A program made the translations under genes and the position numbers. Under the pieces are notes generated by a model that searched no databases, was not told the origin of the DNA, and was given only the letters and a program-made list of their open reading frames with translations. From the NCBI GenBank assembly GCA_964416195.1, contig CAYQDB010000009.1, positions 66,335 through 130,334 of the forward strand: a stretch of DNA of 64,000 bases, given 5' to 3'. The DNA is from CAYQDB01 sp964416195. GTDB taxonomy: Bacteria > Zixibacteria > MSB-5A5 > GN15 > FEB-12. Positions 34,106-43,300 of this stretch are shown here, piece after piece (the stretch's first letter is position 1; each line of letters starts with the position of its first letter).

Positions 34106-35900
34106 CCACTCCCATTTGGGTCTTGAACTGCAAGTGAAACAGCTTCGAGTAGTATCCGTTCATCAAAATCAATTCTGTGTGCGTTCCACGTTCAATAATC
34201 TCCCCGTTGCGGATGACGAGGATTTCATCAACATCGAGAATCGTTGACAGCCGGTGAGCGATTATCAGCGAAGTCCGCCTGGCCATCAATTTCTTGAGCG
34301 AAGCCTGAATTGTCCGCTCAGTCTCCGGGTCAACGGAGCTGGTCGCTTCATCCAGAATCAATACATCCGGATCGGCTACCAGCGCCCGGGCGAAGGACAG
34401 CAACTGCCGCTCTCCACGACTGAAGTTGGCGCCTTTCTCGGAAACCTCGGTGCGGTAACCCTGTGGCAGTCTGCGGATAAACCGATCAGCCTCCACCGTA
34501 CGCGCCGCCGTGACGATCTTCTCATCGGGCAGAACTTCCGATTCCAACCCGAGGTTGTCGCGGACGTCACCGGGGAACAGCAGGATATCCTGAAGCACCA
34601 GGGCAAACCTCCGACGCAGTTCCGCCTTTGGGATGTCGGGGAGGGCGATCTCATCAACCGTGATTCTTCCCTTCTGCGGGTCATAAAAGCGCAGTATGAG
34701 GTTGATCACAGTTGATTTCCCGCCACCGGTCACACCGGCCAGCGCCACGCGCTTACCAACCGGAATCTCGAATGTCACATCCTTGAGGGCGTAGTTGTCG
34801 TCCCCCGTATATGAAAACCAGACATGATCGAAGCAGATACCTTTTTCGAGCTTGCCCCAGTGAACAGGCCTGATTGGGTCGGGCAGTTTCTGCTCCTCGG
34901 ACAGCAAGGCGAAGATTCGCTTAGCGCCGGCAATTGCTTTCTGGATGGTCGACAGCTGCTCTGAAACGCGCCAGATTGGTTCAAACGATCGCCAGATCAG
35001 AATAATAAACAGACTGATCGTACCGACCGTAAGAGCGCCTGACTTCACCCACACCATACCGAAAAAGAGCACCACTCCGATACCAACCGGCTCGAGGAGA
35101 AACACCGTGTTGAAAAAGAGAATCACGGCGATGTTCACGTACTTATCATCAACGAACTTGAGCTTATTAGCGTAGTTGACCCGTTGACGTGCATAGGCGC
35201 CGCGGTGGAAAATCTGGACTATCGACATGCTATGCAGGAACTCGGTCATTGTCGCAGTGATCTCAGCTATTTTCTTGCGGACTTCAAGAAAGCGGGGGGT
35301 GGTTTTCCGCTCGAAGATGAATGTCAGCAACCCGACAATGGGTACAATTGCAAGAAGCAGCAGTGTCAGCCGCCAACTGTAATAAAACATGACGGCGTAA
35401 ATCCCTACTATCAGTAGCATGTCGCCCACCAACAAGACTACCGTGTTGGTGAAAAGCATCCGCAATGCTTCCGTGTCAGATTCAATCCGTGCCATCAGGC
35501 GGCCCACCGGATTGCGGTCAAAAAACGAGACATCCAGGGATAGTGTGTGGTCAAACAGCTTGCGCTTGAGGTCGACCATGACATCCTGCCCGATTGTCTC
35601 CAGCTTTATCCGCTGAACAAACTGCAACGCCAGGGCCGCTGCCTGAAGCAGCCCGATACTCAGGGCGGTAATCACAAGACCGCGATAATCATGCCCCTTG
35701 ATATCAATGTCCAGCGCCCGTTTCAGCAGAATCGGCCAATATAATGACAACACCGTTGAACCGGCCAGAAGCAACAGGCAAAGCAGAAGTCGTTTTCTAT
35801 GAGGTTTCAGAAGCGGAAGCAATTTTGCAAAAGCTGCCCGCGACCGAATTGTCTTCTCTTGAGAGTTGATTTGTTCGTTTTCGTAGAATTCGCTACTCAT
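34092..35900 (-). CDS. ABC exporter half-transporter, canonical catalytic site
   Basis: The partner of the preceding gene. Membrane helices cover residues about 30-330 (LLLCLLLLAGSTVLSLYWPI, GLVITALSIGLLQAAAL, LVGDMLLIVGIYAVMFYY). The ATPase has Walker A AGVTGGGKSTV, signature FSRGERQLLSFARAL, Walker B VLILDEATSSVDPETE with the catalytic Glu, and H-loop IIAHRLSTI. The ATG at 35900 is preferred over a TTG at 35942 because the latter would sit close to the leader terminator and adds 14 polar residues. With the Asp-type partner this gives the standard one active and one degenerate site. Transcription passes through an attenuator-like leader (35960-36045). Confidence 0.9.
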   Translation of the reverse strand: MSSEFYENEQINSQEKTIRSRAAFAKLLPLLKPHRKRLLLCLLLLAGSTVLSLYWPILLKRALDIDIKGHDYRGLVITALSIGLLQAAALALQFVQRIKLETIGQDVMVDLKRKLFDHTLSLDVSFFDRNPVGRLMARIESDTEALRMLFTNTVVLLVGDMLLIVGIYAVMFYYSWRLTLLLLAIVPIVGLLTFIFERKTTPRFLEVRKKIAEITATMTEFLHSMSIVQIFHRGAYARQRVNYANKLKFVDDKYVNIAVILFFNTVFLLEPVGIGVVLFFGMVWVKSGALTVGTISLFIILIWRSFEPIWRVSEQLSTIQKAIAGAKRIFALLSEEQKLPDPIRPVHWGKLEKGICFDHVWFSYTGDDNYALKDVTFEIPVGKRVALAGVTGGGKSTVINLILRFYDPQKGRITVDEIALPDIPKAELRRRFALVLQDILLFPGDVRDNLGLESEVLPDEKIVTAARTVEADRFIRRLPQGYRTEVSEKGANFSRGERQLLSFARALVADPDVLILDEATSSVDPETERTIQASLKKLMARRTSLIIAHRLSTILDVDEILVIRNGEIIERGTHTELILMNGYYSKLFHLQFKTQMGVVANA

Positions 35901-35959
35901 TGTACCGCTCTTGAATTCCTCGGTTTTAGTACCTTTGCTCAAATGGTTCGAACGGCTAC

Positions 35960-36045
35960 AAAAAAACCCGCCGAACCTGGATCAGTTGCGGCGGGTGGAA
36001 TCTGCTCTCTATTGCACTAGGGCCCAGATACAATTCTCCCGCCGC
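35960..36045 (-). promoter_or_regulatory. Transcription attenuator in the ABC exporter leader
   Basis: On the minus strand the terminator arms ACCCGCCG (35989-35996) and CGGCGGGT (35966-35973) are followed by six U residues. Strand GCGGCGGG (36038-36045) upstream can pair perfectly with CCCGCCGC (35988-35995), overlapping the terminator arm, so the two structures exclude each other. This is the layout of a riboswitch or leader-peptide attenuator; the signal is unknown. Confidence 0.65.
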
Positions 36046-36174
36046 GGATCGCGCCGTTTGGCGTTACAGACATAATAAGTCGTATACTGATCATTCCTAC
36101 AATGCCTCCAGTCCGCTACGGTTGAAATCTACATTTACTCGCTTTACGTACTTAATCTACCTTCTGTTGCATCA

Positions 36175-36201
36175 ATATATTTGTTTTTCTCTGCTTGTCA
36201 A
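36175..36201 (-). promoter_or_regulatory. Possible promoter of the ABC exporter operon
   Basis: TTGACA (36196-36201) and TATATT (36175-36180) on the minus strand are 15 bases apart, slightly short. A start near 36168 would give a leader of about 270 nt including the attenuator. Between here and the plus-strand gene at 36424 no gene is seen. Confidence 0.4.
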
Positions 36202-36423
36202 AGAAAAAAAGCCTTCTGGCCCGGATTTTTTCGTGTGTTACAAGATACGTGGGCCAGAGCCGCCCCGAGGCCAATTTGTTTATGACGGCCCATGACCACC
36301 ACGCCCTGGGTTCATTTGGCCACTTTTTATTGCGCATGGCTTCTTAGGATACTACACTGTTATCGCTGTTCGGTTCTTGAGCGAGCCTGGAACTTCTATC
36401 CGGGGGAGATGAGGCGCGCGAAA

Positions 36424-37557
36424 ATGTCAGCGAAGAATTATACCATAGGCTCTTACTGCTCCTCCATGGCTTGGGGCGGCCTGGAGATGAATGTCCTGAG
36501 ATTCCTGCGGTGGATGCGTGATCGTGGATGGGACACGGTTTTGTGTACCTGTCCCGATTCAGCCTTGTACCGAAACGCAATAGATTCTGAAGTGAGCGTA
36601 CGCCCCGTGAAGCCGACGGTCAAGTACACCGATTTCTTCAAGGCGCGGCGACTTGCCAGGCAGATCTGCAAGGACAATGTCAGAGTACTGACAGTGAGTC
36701 AAAGTCGGGATATCCTTTTTGGGGCTCTGGTAAAGCGGTTTTCTCGGAAGTCACTTAAGCTTATTTATTCTCAGCACATGCATATCGGAGGCGACAAGAA
36801 GGATTTTCTACACTCATGGGAATATGCCCACTTCGATGCCTGGGTCACGCCGGTGCAATGGCTTGCTGACCGGGTGCTGGATAAGACCACTGTCCCACTC
36901 AGCAAGATTCATATCATCCCACACGGCATTGAGCTTAAGCGATTTACCTTAGACCGCCCTGACAAGAAAACGGCGCGACGAAAACTTGGTATTGATGAGA
37001 CCGTTACCCTAGCCGGCATCATCGGGCGGCTCGATCCCAAGAAATGTCAGCACGTCGTTATCAAGGTCCTGAAGAAAGTGCATGAGGCCGGACATCCGCT
37101 GCATCTGCTGGTAGTTGGCGATCGGACACTTTCGGAGTGGGAGGATTACGACAGGTATCTCGAACAGCTTGTTGACGAACTCAATCTATGCAATTTTGTG
37201 CACTTCCGACCGCATCAGCAGGACCCTGAGTACGCTTTTGCAGCGCTCGATCTGTTTGTGCTCGCTTCTCAGTCTGAAACGTACGGCATGGTGACAATTG
37301 AGGCTCTCGCCTCAGGCCTGCCGGTGATAGGCACCAGCGAAGGCGGCACGCTAGATTTGATCTCGCACGAGAAGAACGGTCTCCTGTTCACACCGATGAA
37401 CGAAGACGAACTGACCGAAGCCATGCTCAGGTACATCACTGACAGCGACTTCGCTACCCGTATGGCAAAACAAGCCAAACAGGATGCTATCGAGCGATTC
37501 TCTCATATCCGCCAATGTGAAAGCTGGGAGCGGCTGTTGGATGAGATAGTTGAGTGA
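36424..37557 (+). CDS. Glycosyltransferase family 4-like
   Basis: A GT-B retaining transferase of 377 residues. The N-terminal Rossmann half begins YTIGSYCSSMAWGGLEMNVL (GG loop); the C-terminal half has IIPHGIELKRF, LAGIIGRLDPKKCQHVVIKV and the family motif FVLASQSETYGMVTIEALAS with GLPVIGTSEGG, containing the E-x7-E donor-binding pair. It probably builds a surface polysaccharide or glycolipid. The ATG at 36424 with GAGG some 9 bases upstream is chosen over ATGs at 36292 and 36409; the first 40 residues of the longer frame look non-coding. The next gene follows after 38 bases. Confidence 0.88.
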   Translation: MSAKNYTIGSYCSSMAWGGLEMNVLRFLRWMRDRGWDTVLCTCPDSALYRNAIDSEVSVRPVKPTVKYTDFFKARRLARQICKDNVRVLTVSQSRDILFGALVKRFSRKSLKLIYSQHMHIGGDKKDFLHSWEYAHFDAWVTPVQWLADRVLDKTTVPLSKIHIIPHGIELKRFTLDRPDKKTARRKLGIDETVTLAGIIGRLDPKKCQHVVIKVLKKVHEAGHPLHLLVVGDRTLSEWEDYDRYLEQLVDELNLCNFVHFRPHQQDPEYAFAALDLFVLASQSETYGMVTIEALASGLPVIGTSEGGTLDLISHEKNGLLFTPMNEDELTEAMLRYITDSDFATRMAKQAKQDAIERFSHIRQCESWERLLDEIVE

Positions 37558-37595
37558 TAAACTACCCTGCAAAGCTGACACTATCATTGAATTAT

Positions 37596-38519
37596 ATGAA
37601 CAACAACAGCGTGACCATCCCCAAACGATTCAAGCAACGCTACCTCCCTCTGGTCGATGATCCTGAGGCGTTTTTCTCCAGCCTGCTGAAACCTCTGCCT
37701 AAGTCCTTTCGTGTCAACGTACTCAAAGCCACTCAAGAGGATGTAGTTGAGAGATTCAGAAGCTATGGGATGATTGTTAAACAGATGTTGTGGTATGCAG
37801 ACGCCTTTGTTGTTGAAAGCGGCTCTATCGGCTCGACTCTTGAGCGTTTTTTGGGAAAGATTAACCTTCAAGAACTGGCTTCAATGCTTCCCCCTTTGCT
37901 TGTCAGAAAGGAGCTTATAAGCGCAAGAAGTGTCCTCGACGCCTGCGCTGCGCCTGGATCAAAAACCACGCAACTTGCAGCACTGATGAGGAACAAGGGA
38001 CTATTGATTGCAAACGACAGTAACTTCAGCCGTATCCGCGCCTTGAAATTCAACCTCAACAAAGCGGGAGCGCTGAATGTTGTGATTACCAACCGTGATC
38101 TCAGGAACTTTCCCCTGAGCCAGTTTGACGTCATCCTTCTGGACGCACCCTGCTCCTCCGAAGGGACCACGCGCAAGAACCCGTTTCTTTTATCACGATG
38201 GTCGGAGCATCGCATCCGCACCTGCGCCGGATTGCAGAAACAGCTAATTCTGAGGGCCTTTGACCTGCTGGCGCCAGGAGGGACGCTGGTTTACTCTACC
38301 TGCACCTTCGCACCGGAGGAGAACGAGGCCGTCGTTGACTGGCTGCTTCAAAATCGACCGGCAAAGCTGCTACCAATTGACCTGCCCAACATAAAGCTGG
38401 CCCCGCCGGTCCGCGAATGGCAGGCTACTACTTTTCATCACGAGATCGACAAAGTCGCGCGTCTTTGGCCTCACCATAACGACACGGGCGGCTTTTTTCT
38501 GGCCAGGGTAGGCAAATGA
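37596..38519 (+). CDS. RsmF/NOP2-type rRNA m5C methyltransferase, catalytic part
   Basis: The NOL1/NOP2/Sun methyltransferase core is complete: VLDACAAPGSKTTQLAALMR (SAM motif I), VVITNRDLRNFPL, VILLDAPCSSEGTTRKNP (releasing Cys of motif IV) and TLVYSTCTFAPEENEAVVDW (catalytic Cys of motif VI). It opens with IPKRFKQRYLPLVDDPEAFF and SFRVNVLKATQEDVVERF like RsmF. I chose the ATG at 37596; a GTG at 37554 overlaps the previous stop. The usual C-terminal PUA-like region of RsmF is missing and is encoded by the next gene, which overlaps by four bases (ATGA). The methylated rRNA position is unknown. Confidence 0.88.
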   Translation: MNNNSVTIPKRFKQRYLPLVDDPEAFFSSLLKPLPKSFRVNVLKATQEDVVERFRSYGMIVKQMLWYADAFVVESGSIGSTLERFLGKINLQELASMLPPLLVRKELISARSVLDACAAPGSKTTQLAALMRNKGLLIANDSNFSRIRALKFNLNKAGALNVVITNRDLRNFPLSQFDVILLDAPCSSEGTTRKNPFLLSRWSEHRIRTCAGLQKQLILRAFDLLAPGGTLVYSTCTFAPEENEAVVDWLLQNRPAKLLPIDLPNIKLAPPVREWQATTFHHEIDKVARLWPHHNDTGGFFLARVGK

Positions 38520-38974
38520 TTGACAAGTGCCCCCCAGAACGGGAAGAGTTTGTGCTGGACTATCTCGATCAGCGGTTTGGCCTCAAGCGGTATCTCTTCG
38601 ATGGCTATTCGCTCTATGCCGGGTCCAACGGCAGGGTCTTCCTTGGACCGCAGGCGGTCTTTGATCTGTCTTTGGGTGAGACAATCGGCATACTGATAGC
38701 GCGGGTTCACAAAGGAGTCAAACCGTCAAGTATGCTGTTTCAAGTATTTGGCAGGCATGTCAAACGTAATATCGTTGTTCTCGATCGGTCACAGGCACAA
38801 AGCTACCTCAGGGGAGACGATTTGGAGCTGTCCCCAGACGAGATCGCCGATGCGACCCGTGGCTACGTGATGCTCACCTATCTCAATGAGCCGATTGCGT
38901 GTGGACTTCTGAAGGGAAATCGTATAGAAAATGTCCTGCCAAAGGCTGACCGGCTGACGGTAGAGTTTCTCTGA
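38516..38974 (+). CDS. RsmF C-terminal-like RNA-binding protein (split partner)
   Basis: Residues 40-150 resemble the C-terminal domain of RsmF-type enzymes: VFLGPQAVFDLSLGETIGIL, IARVHKGVKPSSMLF, DLELSPDEIADATRGYVMLT and EPIACGLLKGNRIENVLPKA, ending in a short strand. It starts inside the stop codon of the methyltransferase (ATGA), so the pair is translated together and should form the two halves of one enzyme. Whether this is an ancient fission or a frameshift is open, but the ATGA start and the normal domain boundaries favour two real genes. Its stop lies 17 bases from the convergent trmB stop. Confidence 0.8.
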   Translation: MIDKCPPEREEFVLDYLDQRFGLKRYLFDGYSLYAGSNGRVFLGPQAVFDLSLGETIGILIARVHKGVKPSSMLFQVFGRHVKRNIVVLDRSQAQSYLRGDDLELSPDEIADATRGYVMLTYLNEPIACGLLKGNRIENVLPKADRLTVEFL

Positions 38975-38990
38975 CGATCAGTAATTGACG

Positions 38991-39590
38991 CTATCGGCGG
39001 CGAAACCACAGGTAATGAATAGCCCGTCCCTCCGCGCGCCATTTCATTTCGAAGAAGGTCGGTTCGTAATCGGCAAGCACTGAACCATCAACAAACGGTG
39101 AACCCATATTATGCAGCAATGCAACCTGGGTCGCGTTTTCAACCACCCATACGGCATAGAACGTAACGTCCGTAGCAATAAAGAGATCCCCTCCCGGTCT
39201 CAGGAACCGAGCCAGTAAGGAGAGGAAGTCTATGTTGAGCAAGCGCTTTGGGGCGTGGCGCTTCTTTGGCCAGGGATCGGGAAAAAGAACGTATATCTTT
39301 TCAAACATATTCTCGGCGAAGTATCTGGGCAGAACAATACGGGCGTCCCCTTGTATCAGGAGGATGTTCACCAGGCCTTTTTTCTCAATACGGGGGATCA
39401 GCTTGTGGTAGCGTTTTTTACCCAGTTCGATGGCGACAAATTTTTCGGCTGGGGACACCGCCGCCAGTGACAGCAGCAAATCTCCACGCCCCGGCCCTAC
39501 TTCCAGAACATTGCCGGTAAACTCATCCGGTTTCTTCGGGTAAAAGAGCACATCCTTCGTTGACTCGAATTCCCAGGGAAAAAATTTCAT
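38991..39590 (-). CDS. trmB: tRNA (guanine-N7)-methyltransferase
   Basis: TrmB makes m7G46 in tRNA. Family motifs are GNVLEVGPGRGDLLLSLAAV (SAM site), FVAIELGKKRYHKLIPRIEK, ILLIQGDARIVLP, YVLFPDPWPKKRHAPKRLLN, LLARFLRPGGDLFIATDV. The N-terminus is short, starting MKFFPWEFESTKDVLFYPKK, and the length of 199 residues is at the lower end of the family but all catalytic elements are there. It is convergent with the RsmF pair, a second RNA-modification locus in the same neighbourhood. Confidence 0.93.
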   Translation of the reverse strand: MKFFPWEFESTKDVLFYPKKPDEFTGNVLEVGPGRGDLLLSLAAVSPAEKFVAIELGKKRYHKLIPRIEKKGLVNILLIQGDARIVLPRYFAENMFEKIYVLFPDPWPKKRHAPKRLLNIDFLSLLARFLRPGGDLFIATDVTFYAVWVVENATQVALLHNMGSPFVDGSVLADYEPTFFEMKWRAEGRAIHYLWFRRR

Positions 39591-39645
39591 ATTTATACTC
39601 TGTGGTCAGTGTATGTTTTGAAGCTGTCACAAAAATGGTGTGGAC

Positions 39646-39716
39646 TCGCGTAGGTGGCGGCCCTATGTCGCCACAAGTCTTTGTGCCGGGCGGAGACAAG
39701 CCCCGCCCCTACGCGA
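39646..39716. repeat. GTAGG/CCTAC-bounded palindromic repeat
   Basis: Outer arms TCGCGTAGG (39646-39654) and CCTACGCGA (39708-39716) are perfect inverted copies. Inside lie TGGCGG...CGCCA and GGGCGG...CCGCCC inverted pairs. The right part (GAGACAAGCCCCGCCCCTAC) matches the copies near 23.9 and 63.2 kb. Confidence 0.75.
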
Positions 39717-40091
39717 CTCTATGGCCTCTTGGGACAACCTCTCTTCGTATGCTGACTCCTTATACCTCCAGGCTTTACTATACACAATTGATTTCTCATT
39801 GCAAACCGGCAAGCCGGTTTTGTCGATCCCAGTTGCGCAACTCTTTCGTTGGGAGGAGATCGTCACAACCACCTGCGGCGGGTTCGCGATGACGGTATTG
39901 CGACCGGGTGGCATCCCCAAGAAAACCCCATTTTTTGTTGCTTTCGGTTTTAAGCATTGTTATTATCCTGCGTAAACGGGTAAGCGCGAAGTGTGAGAGT
40001 TGTATACATGACCCGTTTTTACATAGATGTCGCAGTGTGAGAGGTGGCCTGTTACGGGAAAATAAACTAATTTCGCCCCTTCTTTTTAACC

Positions 40092-40120
40092 TTGACACGC
40101 TATTGGCGACAGTTTATTTT
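40092..40120 (+). promoter_or_regulatory. Promoter of the 1288-residue lipoprotein gene
   Basis: A perfect TTGACA (40092-40097) and TATTTT (40115-40120) are 17 bases apart. The resulting leader of about 270 nt carries an 8-bp hairpin at 40320-40342 (ACGGCGAA arms, 7-nt loop). Confidence 0.65.
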
Positions 40121-40398
40121 ATCAGCCACTTTCGGCGGTGAGCGATGTATAAAACGGATTATGGCATAAGAGCTTAGGCAATACTGCCGATAGAAAACAA
40201 AGAGTAGGTTAGAAAAAGGATTTTTCACCAAGTTGAAGGAGGTTTTGTAAAATCGTGGGAGGACCAAGTCCGTAGCGATCATCACACAAAAATGTTGAGA
40301 CAAAATTCACATGGACTTAACGGCGAAGGTGCTATTCGCCGTGGTGTGAAACCGAAGATGCACTTATTAACTAAACACAATAATCAAGGAGTTGAAGC

Positions 40399-43300
40399 AT
40401 GAAGCGAAGCTCGAAGTTCCTGTTGCTGCTTGCAATTATCATGAGCGGCATTGTAGGAGTTTACTTCATTGGTTGTGAAGGGGACAACACAACCATCAAC
40501 GAGCCCACCCCGCCGGACAAGGTCATCGGCTCCGTCCACGGTGTAATAGCGAGCGACTTTGACAATATCCCTCTGGCGAACGTGCAGGTCTGGTGGGTTA
40601 GCAGCGGTGAGACCCACACCGTTACCTCAGACTCTATGGGTTACTATATCACGGACGATATCCTTGTCTCGGGTGAATATGAAATGACCTACTCGGTGAA
40701 CGGATACGCCGTTGCCAGAGAGACGGCGACAATTCCCACCGTGGAAGCGTTGCGAGGGGAACCCGGTACACCTGTCTCCGGGGATATCCCCTGGAGCGAG
40801 ACGGAGGATATCTATCTTCTTCCTCTCAACGCCAATCTTACCGGCAAGGTTTACACGGCTCTGCCCAATCCGGCTCCGGGAAAGGATGACGAGACCCCGG
40901 TCGCAGCCGGTGATTCCAGTAATCTCGTGTCACCGGTGGCCAATGTCGAAGTTATTCTTGACTATGGGTATGACATTGTTCCCAACAGGTATCAAGCGTT
41001 CACTGACCAGAACGGTCAATACACCTTCACCAATGTACCATGGGCGTCTGCCCTGGTTCAAGTGGTGGTGATGCCGTTTACGGTTGGTGATTCGTCCTAT
41101 GCAACGACAACGGCAGACGTCAACCTGGTTCACAACGGCACCGCCACACAGCCGAATATCTATGCCACGCTTGACTGCACTGAGCTGCCGCAGGTGCTGA
41201 AGACAAACTTCAGTCAGTATGTTGATTTCCATTATGATTCGCTTTTGAGAGTTACTTTCTCAGAGCCGATGGATACCTTTTCCTTCGACGTGACTCTGGA
41301 CCCTGCCGGTGATACCGCCTGGTCCTACACGCTGGCGTGGTCGTTGAGCAACCAGGTCCTGGAGATTGACCCGGTAATGACCCTGATGACGGACGTCGAG
41401 TACGAATTAGGCCTTGATGGTCAATCGAAAGACGGCTGCCCGTTGCCCTCGACGACCCGTAGTTTCACCGTGCTCGACGGTATCGTGCTCTTATCCACCA
41501 ACCTGGAGAGGGCTCCCACTCATTTTGACCAGTTCCCGATCGACTCTGTCATTAGATTGAATTTCGACATGGTGCCGGTGATTGACCCGCTTTACGGCTG
41601 GATAACTCTGACAGACGTGACTGACTCGATAACTCCGATGACTTACCCGGTTGCGTTTGATAGCACGGTCAATGGTAACAGCATTGTCATCACGCCGAGT
41701 GACTCACTTGAGCGCAGCCACAAGTATGAGCTGTGCTACAAGATTCATTCGAACATCGAGGGTGACTATGTTAACGGCTGCATCGATTTCTTTACTGAGG
41801 TTAACACAACTCCTCCGCCACAGGTGACCGGCTTTGCGGTTGATGTGGGTCTTATGCAGCTGGTTGATTCTACCAGTTGGCCAATTGACTGGAATGACAC
41901 TTTGATTGGCTTCCGCTGGAACACTGTGCAGCAGGCCGATAGCTTCAAGATTTACGCCAAGGATAATAAGGCCAACTCCGACTTCATCCAGATTGAAGTT
42001 GTTCCCTGTTCTGAGCACTTGCAATATCAGTTTGATACATTATATCTGCCTTCTCAGTTTGATCTTTACCCGAATGACGGCATCCAGACTCCGTTCTCAG
42101 ACGGTACAGAAGTAACTTTCGCAATTCGGGCATGGAATAATGCCGGTCTGGGGCCATTCTCGACATCGATTACTCTTGCAGACGTTGTCGCGCCTGTGTT
42201 CAATGTTGTGCAGGTCAGCGGCAGCGCCGACAATACAACGGGCGGTTCCGACGTGACTGATACCATCAGTCTTGATCGCTCTCTCGAATATGTGCAGGCG
42301 ACCAACAACCCGGTCTTCTCTTTTGTAGAGGATGGCGGGGATGAGGCCTATGCGCTGTCTTCCACCGATGTTACTTGGACATGGAACAACTCGTACCGCG
42401 AAGACACCAGCGCTTATATCACCGTTCCTGCCGGCATGTGCGGCGCGGGTGACTCGCTGAAGGTAACCATTTACGATAACTCCGGCAACAGCAGTTCATA
42501 TACGTGGAAACTGCGGCCATACATCACGATCACCAATCCGGTGGCTACCACAACCGATTTCGAAGCGCCGAGCCATACGGTGGCCTGGACAATCGCTCAG
42601 GCTACCGGCGCGACGCAGATCAACTGGATCGACTACATGGTGACCTTCGACAACGGAACGACCTTTATCGACAGCGTGGGCAACTTCGGTAATGGAACCG
42701 GCGGCGGCAGTAACACTGCGACTTTAGACGACACGCTGTATTCCACCACCGCCCGCGTGGGAATCATGAATCACAGCGGCGGCAATATCTGGTACAGTGA
42801 GACCTTCACTTACAACGGTATCCTCCTGACCAGCCCTGATTCTGCGACCTATGCAGATTCCACGCCGATCTACGATGCGCTGGGTACGGATTCGACCTTG
42901 ATTCCGCTCGCCTGGAATTCGGCCGGTGTCGATACGGTCGTAATCTGGTACAACGCCGATGCTTGTGGCTGGACAGCGTTCGATACGGTTGCTAACACCG
43001 GAACGTATAGCTTCTGGCCTCCTGATCGTGGCGGCGACTACGCCTGCCAGGTGAGAGTCAGCGACTATGATGCCAACTTCCACCCGTGGGATTACACTAC
43101 GTGGGACTTTGACGTGACGCACGACTATCTCACAATCACTTTCCCGGCTGCTTCCGATGATATCGAAGGCGGCGCCGACACCACTGTCGGCTGGACGAAG
43201 GTTGGTGAGGAGACTCAGAACGTCATCGTTCAGTATTCGCGTAACCTGGGAGCCACCTGGGTTGATATTGCGAATCCGACTCCGAACCTCGATACGGTGA

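Larger units (their letters stand above)
39591..40398. other. 808-base spacer with palindromic repeat and promoter
   Basis: No credible gene. It holds the palindromic repeat at 39646-39716, a perfect AAACCGGC-AA-GCCGGTTT palindrome at 39803-39820, a promoter at 40092-40120 and a leader hairpin at 40320-40342. Short open frames across 39560-39975 are repeat-derived. Confidence 0.5.

Noticed and set aside
35960..36170. tmRNA, 6S RNA, SRP RNA or T-box in the exporter leader
   Set aside because: The GGCGGGTGGAA string briefly suggested a T-box or tmRNA end, but the required specifier loop, tag frame and tRNA-like ends are absent.
39560..39975. Overlapping open frames on both strands
   Set aside because: They run through the palindromic repeat and lack ribosome-binding sites or any recognisable domain.
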